In this document: piece by piece, positions 1-9,210 of the stretch
Position numbering within the stretch: position 1 is the stretch's first letter
Layout of the letters: the number at the start of each line of letters is the position of its first letter
Assembly (NCBI GenBank): GCA_049273855.1
Contig: JBASRN010000280.1
Span: 1-29,214 of the forward strand
Length of the DNA: 29,214 nt
Direction of reading: 5' to 3'
From: Onstottus_B sp049273855
Lineage (GTDB): Bacteria; Acidobacteriota; Blastocatellia; UBA7656
Program-made: the position numbers and the translations under genes
Notes under the pieces: model-generated
What the model was told of the DNA's origin: nothing
The model's database searches: none
What the model saw: the letters and a program-made list of their open reading frames with translations, nothing else

Positions 1-1836
1 AGAGAGCGTGGCCCCATTGAAGCAGCTAGACACCGCCCTGACGATTGTCCAGCGGCTTGTTTCCACGCTTGAGAGAGCGTGGCCCCATTGAAGCCGCACT
101 GACGCTAATGGCGTATTGCTCGATATAAACGGTTTCCACGCTTGAGAGAGCGTGGCCCCATTGAAGCCTTTTTGCGGTTGCCTTTGGTGCATCCGTTGCA
201 CCTGGTTTCCACGCTTGAGAGAGCGTGGCCCCATTGAAGCCAATTACCTCAACCTTGATGGGGTTATCCTGAGAGAGTTTCCACGCTTGAGAGAGCGTGG
301 CCCCATTGAAGCCAATGAGTCTTGCGCGCGTTGTAAGCGGCCAGCCCTTGTTTCCACGCTTGAGAGAGCGTGGCCCCATTGAAGCGTCGAAATCGTCTTG
401 CTCGCCAACTCCAAACGAGACGGTTTCCACGCTTGAGAGAGCGTGGCCCCATTGAAGCCCAGCCCTCGACGCCGGCGACGTTCTTCCTTACTCGGGTTTC
501 CACGCTTGAGAGAGCGTGGCCCCATTGAAGCGAACCGAGTCGCCTTTCGGTCGAATCCATTCAGTCCCGTTTCCACGCTTGAGAGAGCGTGGCCCCATTG
601 AAGCCAAAAGGTAGATTCTTGAAGGCTGCCGGTTCTTGCTGGTTTCCACGCTTGAGAGAGCGTGGCCCCATTGAAGCGATACTTAGTCGCCGCCCGGAAA
701 CACGAGCCGAGATTGTTTCCACGCTTGAGAGAGCGTGGCCCCATTGAAGCGTAGCTCGGCAACGCGGGGACGGGGTTCGCTGTCGGGTTTCCACGCTTGA
801 GAGAGCGTGGCCCCATTGAAGCGTTCAACGGGTTAGCGTGCCCGTTGCTTTGTGAGAGGTTTCCACGCTTGAGAGAGCGTGGCCCCATTGAAGCGTGGGC
901 TGCCCTACAAACGCCGTAAGGTCTTGTTCTGTTTCCACGCTTGAGAGAGCGTGGCCCCATTGAAGCAATGCGGCCGACAAAACCTTTCCAGCGGAATCGG
1001 TAAGGTTTCCACGCTTGAGAGAGCGTGGCCCCATTGAAGCGGGCAGGTGCTGTCGGCCTGCGAGATACGGACCCCGTTTCCACGCTTGAGAGAGCGTGGC
1101 CCCATTGAAGCTGCGAAGATTGCGAGGTGTATGTGTCGGTGGCTCAGGTTTCCACGCTTGAGAGAGCGTGGCCCCATTGAAGCTGCGTGTGGATCCGTGC
1201 CCTCGCCCTTCTTCAGCTTGTTTCCACGCTTGAGAGAGCGTGGCCCCATTGAAGCGAGTTGGCGCAAAGGTCGTCGTTGATTCCTCAAGGGGTTTCCACG
1301 CTTGAGAGAGCGTGGCCCCATTGAAGCCTGCCCTTATGGACGCGCTTCACGGCGGGAATGTCAGGTTTCCACGCTTGAGAGAGCGTGGCCCCATTGAAGC
1401 CGGTATATGCGGGCGCAGCATATCGACTTGGCCGCAGGTTTCCACGCTTGAGAGAGCGTGGCCCCATTGAAGCACTTCGGAGTTGCACGGGGCAGTTTGC
1501 AGCTTGGCGCGTTTCCACGCTTGAGAGAGCGTGGCCCCATTGAAGCTCAACTTTTTCAGGTGATTAAACGGCCCACAGAACAGGTTTCCACGCTTGAGAG
1601 AGCGTGGCCCCATTGAAGCATCAGGGCCTTCAAAGGTCAGGCGCTCGATGAGCTGCGTTTCCACGCTTGAGAGAGCGTGGCCCCATTGAAGCCATTCCCT
1701 GCCGCATCGGTCAACACGGAACCAGCAGGTTTCCACGCTTGAGAGAGCGTGGCCCCATTGAAGCTCAACCGCCACGGCGGATCAGCTAGAACCGTGCGAT
1801 GTTTCCACGCTTGAGAGAGCGTGGCCCCATTGAAGC
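1..1836. CRISPR. CRISPR array, 25 full repeats plus one partial, 25 spacers
   Basis: A 36-nt repeat begins GTTTCCACGCTTG and ends CCCCATTGAAGC. Complete copies start at 59, 132, 205, 277, 350, 423, 496, 569, 642, 715, 787, 859, 931, 1005, 1076, 1148, 1220, 1292, 1365, 1438, 1511, 1584, 1657, 1729 and 1801. Bases 1-23 are the last 23 nt of another copy cut by the window edge. Spacers are 35-38 nt, mostly 36-37, and I saw no duplicates. All copies read as identical, including the last at 1801-1836, so no degenerate terminal repeat marks the trailer. Each repeat can form a 7-bp stem (CCACGCT with AGCGTGG) around a 6-nt loop. Read on the plus strand, it ends in ATTGAAGC, similar to the 8-nt crRNA handle of many class 1 systems. 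Read on the minus strand, it ends in GTGGAAAC. Orientation is therefore unsettled, with plus slightly favoured. Subtype cannot be assigned because no cas gene is in view. Confidence 0.99.
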
Positions 1837-2258
1837 AAAGGCAAACCGCAGCACTCGCGCGCCCAACTCCAGACAGCAGATCCCCTTTCTCCACCTGCGG
1901 GTAAAGGGTCAGCTGCGTCGCCTTTCCGCGGGCGAAGATGAACCGGCAAGTGAAATCTCCTTTAATTACCTTGGCGAGTATTTAGACGACCGCCGTGCTA
2001 TGGACACCACAATGCGTTTCGCTCATCTTGCCCATGTCGCCTGGTTCCGCAACAAACTTACCGCCCGTCTATTTGTTCTTAGTGCTTTGGCGAGCGCCAC
2101 TCGCGTGGTATATTAACCCGCAGCTTCGACAAGCAATAGCGGGTGACTTGAGACCCGCGAGCAGGATCAGCACCCAGTCTTCCTCACCGGATCAATACGC
2201 GACTCGCGTATGCTCGACCGCGGTTGGACAGTCTCAAGCACTCTTTTGGGGGAACTGT
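1837..2258. other. Array flank and upstream region of the TPR gene
   Basis: This 422-nt stretch separates the last CRISPR repeat from the TPR start. It has no convincing gene. The TPR reading frame stays open upstream to 1995, but residues encoded there show no TPR pattern and no codon-level continuity with the repeats. A somewhat AT-richer patch lies near 1955-1985. If the array were transcribed on the minus strand this region would be its leader; if on the plus strand, its trailer. A plausible plus-strand promoter is listed at 2087-2114. Confidence 0.5.
2087..2114 (+). promoter_or_regulatory. Possible sigma70-type promoter for the TPR gene
   Basis: A -35-like TTGGCG (2087-2092) and a -10-like TATATT (2109-2114) are separated by 16 nt. 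Transcription would start near 2121 and give a leader of about 140 nt before the ATG at 2259. This is a consensus match by eye only. Confidence 0.35.
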
Positions 2259-5200
2259 ATGAGCGCATCCCTGGGCACGGCACAACAATATCTCGATAAA
2301 GGGCTTGTCTTTTACAACAAAGGCTGGCTGGACGAAGCCATAAACAGCTATCACATGGCTATTCAGATGCGCGAGGGCAATTTCCCCCGCGCTCATTATC
2401 AGCTTGCGCGCGCGCTGCTGGACGCCGGCGACATCGGAGGGGCGATCGAGGCATTCCGCACGTCCATCCAGCAGCAACCCGAAAACCCGGAAGCCTACTA
2501 CAGCCTCGGCCTGACGCTGGCGCGGCGCGGCGAGTACGCCGAAGCCATCGACGCTTATCGCAAGGCGATCGAGCAGCGCGGCGGCAATCACCCGTGGGCT
2601 TGTCATAACCTCGGCATCGCGCTTCTGCGGCGCGGGGACTTCGAGGACGCCATCACCTCGTTCAACCTTGCGATCGAGCAGCGCAACGGCGATTTTCCGA
2701 AAGCCTGGCACAACCTCGGATTGGCGCTTGCCCGTCGCGGCGACCTTGAACAGGCGGCTGGGGCTTTTCGCAAAGCGCTCGACCAGCGGCAAGGCAACTA
2801 CCCCGACACTCAATTTGAGCTGGGCCGGGTACTTCTCGAAAAAGGCGACCCGGCCGCCGCGGTTGAAGCGATGCGAGCAGCCATACAGCAGCGCAGCTCC
2901 GCGTTTCCCCAGGCCCACTTCGAGCTGAGCCGCGCGCTGTTTGCCTTGGGCCAGCTCGAGGAGTCGATCACCGAAGCGCATTCAGCGATCGATCAACAGC
3001 CCGCTTATCCCGAAGCTCACTACGCGCTGGGCCGTGCGCTCGCGCGGCGCGGCGACCTCACCGAAGCGATCGACTGCTTCCGCACTGCCATCACCCAGCG
3101 AGAGAACTTCCCGTGGGCTTATCACAATCTCGGCGTTGCGCTTGCGAGACTGGGCAATCTCACCGAAGCCGTCGAAGCGTACCGCAAAGCGGTCGAGCAG
3201 AACCCGCGATTCCCGCGCGCGCACTACGACCTCGGGCTTGCGCTTCACAGCATGGGTGAGACGGAAAGCGCAACTAAGGAATTCAGCACAGCTATCGATC
3301 TGCGAGGCGGCAGCTACCCCGACGCGCACTACGAGATGGGGTGCATCTATGCCGGCCAGCAGCAGCTCGACCTGGCGGAGGCCTCGTTCAAGACGGCGAT
3401 CTCGCAGAACGAGAACTTCCCCGAAGCTCATCACGAACTGGGGCAGGTGCTTTACGGGAGCGGGAAGATCGCCGAAGCAGTAACCGCATACCGAGCGGCG
3501 ATCACCCAGCGGGGCGGCGATTTCGCCCGGGCACACCACAACCTCGGGCTGGCACTCGCGGATCTGAGCGTGCTTGACGAAGCCGCCCACGAGTTCCGCG
3601 AGGCGATCGACCAGCAGCCGATCTTCCCGCGCGCTTATCGCAACCTGGGCCGCACACTCTACCGCTCAGGCGATCTGGATGGCGCGATAATGGCGCTTCG
3701 CACGGCGCTCGACCAGCGCGACGGCGAGTTTGCCGAAGCGTATCACGACCTGGGTCTCGCCTACTTCAGCAAGGGTCAACTCGACGAGTCGGTCGGAGCG
3801 CAGAAGAAAGCGATCGAGCAGACGAAGGAATTCGCCGAAGCGCATTTCTGGCTTGGCGCTGCTTACAACGCGAAGGGCGAAGTCACGAATGCCATCGAAG
3901 CCTACACCAGCGCGATTCAGGATCGGAGCGGCCCCTACCCCGAGGCGCACTACAGTCTGGGACTTGCACGCGCGCGCAACGGCGAAATCGATCGCGCGAT
4001 CGCGGCGTTCCGGGCGGCGTTGTCGGAGAACGAGAACTTCCCCGCCGCGCATTACAGCCTGGGCTCGGCGTTGCTGGAGACCGGCGCAGTCGATGACTCG
4101 ATAAAGGAGCTGACCCGCGCTCTCGAACTGAACGACAACTTGCCCTGGGCGCACAATCGACTGGGCGCCGCGCAGTACCAGGCCGGAAGGCTTGATGAAT
4201 CGATCATCGAGCTGCGCCGCGCCATCGAGCAGCAGCCGGTTTTCCCCGAAGCTCATTTAAATTTGGCGCGCTCGCTCTTCGACTCGGGCGACTTGAACGC
4301 AACGGTTGAGACTTGCGAGAAGCTGATCGGCGAACATGGCAACGAGTTTCCCGAAGCTCATCACCTGCTCGGCCGCGCGCTTTATCTGCTTGGCGACCTC
4401 GACGGCGCGGTCACGTCGCTGGGCAAAGCGCTTTCAGCCGACGGCTCGAAGGCCGAAGTGCACCGCGATCTGGGGCGCGTGCTTTACGACCTGGGCGATC
4501 TGGATGGGGCGATCGGCTCGTTTCGAGAGGCGATCAAGCAGCGGTCTGATTATGCGCTGGCGCATCACGACCTGGGGCTTGCGTTGTACGAAGGAGGCGA
4601 GCTTGAAGAGGCGGCCGCGAGTCTTCGCCGCGCGACTGAAGGCGCGGGCGAGAGCTTTCCCGCCGCGTGGCAGAACCTTGGAGTCACGCTCTACGATCTG
4701 GGCGAGATCGACGATGCAGTCGCGGCCTATCGAACCGCGATCGAACAACGTAAGGGAAGCTACGCCGAAGCTCACTACAATCTGGGCAACGCCCTTTATG
4801 CGAGGGGCGAGATCGAAGAGTCAGTCCAGGCCTACGAGACGGCTATCGAGCAGCAGCACGGCAATTTCCCCGACGCGCAGCGGAACCTGGGAAACGCGCT
4901 TGCGCGGCTGGGGGATCTGGATGGGGCAACCGAATCGATCAAGCGGGCGATCTCGCAGGGCGACACAGGCGGCGATGCTCACCACGATCTCGGGTTGATC
5001 CTGCACGGACGCGGGCAGCTCGATGAGGCGATTCACGAGTTTGAGGCTGCGCTCGAGCTGCGGGGAGGAAACGACGCCGAAGCTCATCGCAATCTCGGAC
5101 GGGCGCTTTACCAGAGCGGCAAGCTCGACCTGGCGCGCGCGGAGTTTGAAACTGCGGTCAGCCAACGCGAGGGAGAAGCAAAAAAGCGATTCTTCGGCTC

Positions 5201-6032
5201 AGGGAACATGAAGACCGAAGAGCTGGCTTCATCGGCGAGTGGCGAGCTCGACTCAGCCGACGAGGTTACAACGCAACGTCTGCGCATCCCTGAGTCTCCG
5301 CCTGCGTTCCCCGAAGCTCATCTCGATCTGGGGCGAGTGCTCTACGACCTGGGCGAAAGCGATCCGGCGATCGAGGAGTTTCGCACCGCGATCGCGCAGC
5401 GCGATTTGTTCCCGCGAGCGCACTACGAGTTGGGGCGCGCGCTCACACGCGCGGGTCAGCATACCGAGGCAATGGCCGAGTTGAAGAAGGCAATCGCGCA
5501 ACAGGGCGGGGTTTTTGCGGAAGCTTATTTCCACATGGGGCTGTTGTTGTCGCGGCAGGGCGACTCGGAGTCTGCGCTGGACGCCTATCAGACAGCGGTC
5601 AAGCAGTCGGGTGGAATATATCCCGAAGCCTTTTATCACATCGGTCTGGACCGGGTGCGAAGCCGGAACCCGGAAGCGGCCGTGAAAGCCTATCGCACGG
5701 CGATCGAGCAGCGCGGCGGCTACTACCCCGAGGCGCATCAGGACCTGGGGAGGGTGCTGTACTCGATAGGCGAACTTGAAGCGGCGAACGAGGAGTACTC
5801 GATAGCGGTTCGGCAGCGAGCGCCCTACCACGCCGACACCAAGTCAAATGAGATCGCGCGCGCCGCGGCGTCCGATGGAGCGAGCTCGCGGCGCGTCCCA
5901 ACGATAACGGAAGAACTTGGAGTCGCGTTGCGTCAAGCTCCGGCGGCCGCCGATTCCGGCAACATCGGTGAGACGATTGCCGAGCATCAGGGTACTAGAG
6001 AGTTCACCTCGCTAAGCTCGCCGAAAGAGTGA
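2259..6032 (+). CDS. Giant tetratricopeptide-repeat protein (33 TPRs)
   Basis: The ATG at 2259 follows a G-rich ribosome-binding stretch (GGGGGAA, 2248-2254) and opens a 1257-residue protein starting MSASLGTAQQYLDKG. From about residue 7 to 1190 it is an unbroken series of 34-35 residue TPRs, 33 by manual count. The recurrent core is PEAHYxLGxAL..GD...AI..F..AI.QR, with F or Y closing most units. The series is broken once, at about residues 971-1014, by a Ser/Glu-rich low-complexity insert between repeats 28 and 29. A tail of about 65 residues follows the last repeat. There is no signal peptide, membrane segment or catalytic domain, so a cytoplasmic protein-binding scaffold or superhelix is the best inference. 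Near-identical DNA strings encoding PEAH recur through the gene, which suggests growth by internal duplication. It lies 422 nt from a CRISPR array, but nothing in the protein ties it to CRISPR function. Confidence 0.95.
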   Translation: MSASLGTAQQYLDKGLVFYNKGWLDEAINSYHMAIQMREGNFPRAHYQLARALLDAGDIGGAIEAFRTSIQQQPENPEAYYSLGLTLARRGEYAEAIDAYRKAIEQRGGNHPWACHNLGIALLRRGDFEDAITSFNLAIEQRNGDFPKAWHNLGLALARRGDLEQAAGAFRKALDQRQGNYPDTQFELGRVLLEKGDPAAAVEAMRAAIQQRSSAFPQAHFELSRALFALGQLEESITEAHSAIDQQPAYPEAHYALGRALARRGDLTEAIDCFRTAITQRENFPWAYHNLGVALARLGNLTEAVEAYRKAVEQNPRFPRAHYDLGLALHSMGETESATKEFSTAIDLRGGSYPDAHYEMGCIYAGQQQLDLAEASFKTAISQNENFPEAHHELGQVLYGSGKIAEAVTAYRAAITQRGGDFARAHHNLGLALADLSVLDEAAHEFREAIDQQPIFPRAYRNLGRTLYRSGDLDGAIMALRTALDQRDGEFAEAYHDLGLAYFSKGQLDESVGAQKKAIEQTKEFAEAHFWLGAAYNAKGEVTNAIEAYTSAIQDRSGPYPEAHYSLGLARARNGEIDRAIAAFRAALSENENFPAAHYSLGSALLETGAVDDSIKELTRALELNDNLPWAHNRLGAAQYQAGRLDESIIELRRAIEQQPVFPEAHLNLARSLFDSGDLNATVETCEKLIGEHGNEFPEAHHLLGRALYLLGDLDGAVTSLGKALSADGSKAEVHRDLGRVLYDLGDLDGAIGSFREAIKQRSDYALAHHDLGLALYEGGELEEAAASLRRATEGAGESFPAAWQNLGVTLYDLGEIDDAVAAYRTAIEQRKGSYAEAHYNLGNALYARGEIEESVQAYETAIEQQHGNFPDAQRNLGNALARLGDLDGATESIKRAISQGDTGGDAHHDLGLILHGRGQLDEAIHEFEAALELRGGNDAEAHRNLGRALYQSGKLDLARAEFETAVSQREGEAKKRFFGSGNMKTEELASSASGELDSADEVTTQRLRIPESPPAFPEAHLDLGRVLYDLGESDPAIEEFRTAIAQRDLFPRAHYELGRALTRAGQHTEAMAELKKAIAQQGGVFAEAYFHMGLLLSRQGDSESALDAYQTAVKQSGGIYPEAFYHIGLDRVRSRNPEAAVKAYRTAIEQRGGYYPEAHQDLGRVLYSIGELEAANEEYSIAVRQRAPYHADTKSNEIARAAASDGASSRRVPTITEELGVALRQAPAAADSGNIGETIAEHQGTREFTSLSSPKE

Positions 6033-6365
6033 TCCGCGCGGGAGCCGGCGTCGGAGGCCGCTACAGCGATGTAAGCAACCGGTGACGAGCCAGGCTTAAA
6101 GCGAAAACGCACTGGAAGTTTTCATGGCGAACGGCGGACCATCGGGTGGTCGTGCGGTTTGGGTAGTCTGCCACCCCTCTCATACGAAGTCACTACCTTC
6201 TCTTTGAACGTCGCGGCGCCGCGTGACTGCCGCGTCGCTTGGGGGCGCGATAGCAACCAGAGGAACGACTACCAAGCTAACCATCGAGAGAATGGCAGCT
6301 AAGCATAACCGCTTTGTCGCCATTTGTTTTCTACATCATACCCGGCGAGCGAGGTGGGATTCCTA
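6033..6365. other. Intergenic region between convergent genes
   Basis: This 333-nt gap lies between the converging ends of the TPR gene and the tandem-domain exported protein. I see no gene or tRNA. The only structured element is a 12-bp perfect palindrome CGCGGCGCCGCG at 6212-6223, with no T-run beside it to make a standard terminator. Confidence 0.5.
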
Positions 6366-7100
6366 TTATTTCTTCTTCGCGGTCCAGGTTCCTTCGCCGA
6401 GCTCGCCAAGCGACACGGTCCCCTTCATGCTGTCTTTCCCCGTGATCTTTCCCGTGTAGCCTACAGTCATGCTCTGACCCTGCGCGCTGATATTGATGGT
6501 GAACTTCACGTCGTCACCTTTGACTGTTCCAGTGAGCGGCGCTTCTCCAAACTGGCCTTTGTAGGTCCCGGTCAGGTTCTCCCCCTCTTGCTTGAAGGTG
6601 AAGCTCGGGGCGCCGGATCCCCCGGCAGTTTCGACGGCGAAGTCCCACGCTCCGCTGATGTTATTAGCACCCGAACTTTGGGCCGCGGGCGGCGCAGCGG
6701 CTCCGCTTGATGCGGCGTCTTCCTTGTGCGGCACGGCCGACCAGGTCCCGGTTGCGAGACCTCCGAAATCAACGTCGCCGCTCATCGAGTCCTTCGCGAC
6801 CTTCCCTTTGTAGGTGAAGAGCATGTCTTGACCCTGGATAGGCCGGGTCATCGTGAAAGTTATCTCGTCGCCTTTGACGGCAATGCTATCCATGGGCCGT
6901 TCGCCGCGCGGCGACTTCATCAAAGCGGTGAGCTTCTCGCCATCCTTCTTAATGACCAGCAGCGACGTATTCTTGCCTTGAGGCGACTCGATAGTGATGT
7001 CCCAACTGCCGGCGACATTCGCCTGGAAAGCCAACGGCCGCGCAGCAGCGAAGAACGCTGCAACGCTCAGGATAAAAGTTACGCCGAGGATTCTCTTCAT
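6366..7100 (-). CDS. Exported protein with two tandem beta-barrel-like domains
   Basis: This 244-residue protein begins MKRILGVTFILSVAAFFAA, a clear signal peptide, and its ATG has a strong GAAGGAG site 6-7 nt upstream. Two homologous units of about 95 residues follow, near 29-123 and 147-241. Each starts GxWD, contains a VKGD(D/E)(I/V/K) strand, the step GKxxxDSMxG and a closing GTW(S/T)A. They are joined by an Ala/Ser/Pro-rich linker. Alternating hydrophobic and polar residues suggest an all-beta, lipocalin-like fold; that assignment is inference. The start lies 25 nt after the stop of the sigma54 activator gene, so it is probably the last gene of that operon. Role unknown; periplasmic or surface location is expected. 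Confidence 0.9.
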   Translation of the reverse strand: MKRILGVTFILSVAAFFAAARPLAFQANVAGSWDITIESPQGKNTSLLVIKKDGEKLTALMKSPRGERPMDSIAVKGDEITFTMTRPIQGQDMLFTYKGKVAKDSMSGDVDFGGLATGTWSAVPHKEDAASSGAAAPPAAQSSGANNISGAWDFAVETAGGSGAPSFTFKQEGENLTGTYKGQFGEAPLTGTVKGDDVKFTINISAQGQSMTVGYTGKITGKDSMKGTVSLGELGEGTWTAKKK

Positions 7101-7125
7101 CGTTTTCTCCTTCTTTTTGCAAAAC

Positions 7126-9207
7126 CTACGGGTTGTCTTCGTGGTGATACTTCTGCAGCTTCCGATAAAGCGTCTTTCTTCCGATGCCGAGAATCTGCGC
7201 CGCGCGCGAGCGATCGCCCCGCGTGTAAGCCAGCGTCTGCATGATCATGCGCTTCTCGGCTTCGTCGATGGTCGAGCCCACTTCAAGCTCGATGCTCTTG
7301 CTGGTTTCCGCTCCGCGGACCGCGTGAGGCAAATCGTCCAGCCCGATCATTCGCCCCTGCGCGACGATGACCGCGCGCTCCATTGCATTCTCGAGCTCGC
7401 GAACGTTGCCCGGCCAGTCGTAGCGCCGAAGCCAGGTCAGCGCCTTGCGGTTGATCCCGGTGATGTTCTTGTTCGCGCGCTTCTTGTAGATTTCCAGGAA
7501 GTGGGTCGCCAGTAGCGGGATGTCTTCGTCGCGTTCGCGAAGCGGCGGAAGCTTGATCGGGTAGACGTTCAACCTGTAAAACAAGTCCTGCCTGAACCGG
7601 CCCTCGCGCACACTCTTGTCGAGGTCCGCGTTTGACGCCGCGATCACTCGCACGTCGGTTTTGATCACGTCGTTCCCGCCAACGCGAGTTATCTCGCCGT
7701 TTTGCAAGACGCGAAGCAATCGCACCTGCGCCGAAAGCGACATCTCGCCCACTTCATCCAGAAAGAGCGTCCCCCCGTTTGCTTCTTCAAACTTGCCTAT
7801 CCGCCGCGCGCGCGCGTCGGTGAACGCGCCTTTCTCATGCCCGAACAGCTCAGACTCGAGCAGCGTCTCCGGGATCGCGCCGCAGTTGATCTTGATGTAA
7901 GGCCTGTCGGCCCGAGAGGACCGCGACTGGATAAGATCGGCCAGCATCTCTTTGCCGGCGCCCGATTCGCCCTGAAGCAAAACAGTCGTGTAACTATCCG
8001 CGACGTAGGTGGCCGTCTTCAAGCAGCGCATGATGTTGTCGCTCTTGCCCACAAAGCCGCTGCCGCTATGATCGCTGTGCGCGTGCTCGAGTTCGCGCCG
8101 CAATCTCAGCACTTCCGCCGAAAGCCTCGCCTTCGAAATGGCAATGGCGAGCTGGTCGGCGATCCCCAGCGCAAGCGCCGTCACTTCGTTTGCGAACCCC
8201 TGCTGAGGCTCCGACCACAGTGCGATCAGCCCGCCAAAGATCTTGTCCTCGATCACGATGGGCACGATTATCGCGGCGCCCGCCGAGAAGACGTCGGTCA
8301 AAAACGCCCGCGCGTATTCGTGTTGACCGGCGCCGGGTATCTTGAGCATCTGGCCGCGTCCGACCGTCTTGGGCAATAGCTCGAGGATCGGGAACTTCAA
8401 TGACGGGCGTTTGAGGATGTCCGAAGCGCTGCCGGCGGCAGTTCGCAAATTACTGAAATGGATCTCGCTGTTGTTCGCATCAAGCACCGCCAGACAGGCT
8501 GCCTGGGTTCGAAGCAGATCAAGCGACCGGTCGAGGATGCGCTCGGTCACTTCGGTAAAGTCCGAGCCGGTGTTGATGTCGTTCGCGATCTCGAGCAGCG
8601 CCTTGGTGATGCGCGCCTCTCGCTCTTTCTCAGTGTAGATATGCGTGTAGCGATAACCGATCGCTATCTGCTGCGCCAGGTTCTTGACGAAGCTCACTTC
8701 CTCTTCGTCCCAATGATAAGAGCGGCGGCAATGGTGCAGCCCGATCATCCCGAGCAGTTGAAGATTGAACGTCACAGGCACGATCAACACTGACTTGCTG
8801 CCGAGTCGTTCAACAAACTTGAGCACAGCCGGCGGAAGTTCCGAGGAAGCGGTGTCTTCGATGACCTGGGGGCTGTACAGGTCCATGCTCTCCTGTAAGC
8901 GGTCGAGATCGGCTCGGACTTCGGCCCCCAGCAGCGAGGGCAACTGGTCGCCGCCGGTTTCGGCGCGGTACTCGTGAGTGATTCGAAGCACGCCTTCGGG
9001 CGCGAGCGTCATAACGTCGCAGCGATCGACCTCCATCATCTTGCCCACTTCAGTGACGGTGGCCTGCAGGAAGTGATCGAGATTTATGACCGAAAAGGTT
9101 TCCGACCCGATGCGGCTGAGGATCGCTTCGCGCGCCTCGTACATCTTGAGCTTGCGCTCGAGACCAAGCGTGTCTGTGGAGGGTCGGGGGCTGGCTTCTG
9201 GAACCAT
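7126..9207 (-). CDS. Sigma54-dependent activator, GAF-GAF-AAA+-Fis
   Basis: This 693-residue enhancer-binding protein contains two GAF-type sensor domains (about 40-190 and 215-360), an AAA+ core (about 385-610) and a C-terminal Fis-type helix-turn-helix (SRAAQILGIGRKTLYRKLQKY region). Walker A is GESGAGKE (413-420), Walker B is LFLDE (481-485), an arginine-finger region reads GRFRQDLFYRLNV, and WPGNVREL is present. The sigma54-contact loop reads GAFTDA (460-465) instead of GAFTGA, keeping the essential Phe-Thr. The family hydrolyses ATP to remodel RNA polymerase-sigma54. The two GAF domains imply control by a small ligand or gas, not identified here, and there is no receiver domain. Its ATG is only 3 nt after the protease stop codon, so the two are translationally coupled. 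I found no convincing -24/-12 promoter in the window. Confidence 0.96.
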   Translation of the reverse strand: MVPEASPRPSTDTLGLERKLKMYEAREAILSRIGSETFSVINLDHFLQATVTEVGKMMEVDRCDVMTLAPEGVLRITHEYRAETGGDQLPSLLGAEVRADLDRLQESMDLYSPQVIEDTASSELPPAVLKFVERLGSKSVLIVPVTFNLQLLGMIGLHHCRRSYHWDEEEVSFVKNLAQQIAIGYRYTHIYTEKEREARITKALLEIANDINTGSDFTEVTERILDRSLDLLRTQAACLAVLDANNSEIHFSNLRTAAGSASDILKRPSLKFPILELLPKTVGRGQMLKIPGAGQHEYARAFLTDVFSAGAAIIVPIVIEDKIFGGLIALWSEPQQGFANEVTALALGIADQLAIAISKARLSAEVLRLRRELEHAHSDHSGSGFVGKSDNIMRCLKTATYVADSYTTVLLQGESGAGKEMLADLIQSRSSRADRPYIKINCGAIPETLLESELFGHEKGAFTDARARRIGKFEEANGGTLFLDEVGEMSLSAQVRLLRVLQNGEITRVGGNDVIKTDVRVIAASNADLDKSVREGRFRQDLFYRLNVYPIKLPPLRERDEDIPLLATHFLEIYKKRANKNITGINRKALTWLRRYDWPGNVRELENAMERAVIVAQGRMIGLDDLPHAVRGAETSKSIELEVGSTIDEAEKRMIMQTLAYTRGDRSRAAQILGIGRKTLYRKLQKYHHEDNP

Positions 9208-9210
9208 CTG

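Noticed and set aside
26..1894. Long open frames across the CRISPR array (residues such as MGPRSLKRGN, FNGATLSQAW, FPRLRERGP)
   Set aside because: They are translations of the repeat in different frames, interrupted by spacers, and occur on both strands with no conserved protein content.
1885..1920. Possible degenerate 27th repeat after the array (peptide FLHLRVKG resembles FPRLRERG)
   Set aside because: Only about 14 of 33 nucleotides match the repeat and the gap from the last repeat would be 48 nt, outside the 35-38 nt spacer range.
1995..2258. N-terminal extension of the TPR protein
   Set aside because: The extension lacks TPR pattern, overlaps a plausible promoter, and the ATG at 2259 has a better ribosome-binding site.
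2706..2725. TGGCAC sequence as a sigma54 -24 element
   Set aside because: It lies inside the TPR coding region and the spacing to a TTGC-like -12 is wrong.
2184..5831. Minus-strand frames across the TPR gene
   Set aside because: They are shadows of a GC-rich repetitive coding sequence on the plus strand.
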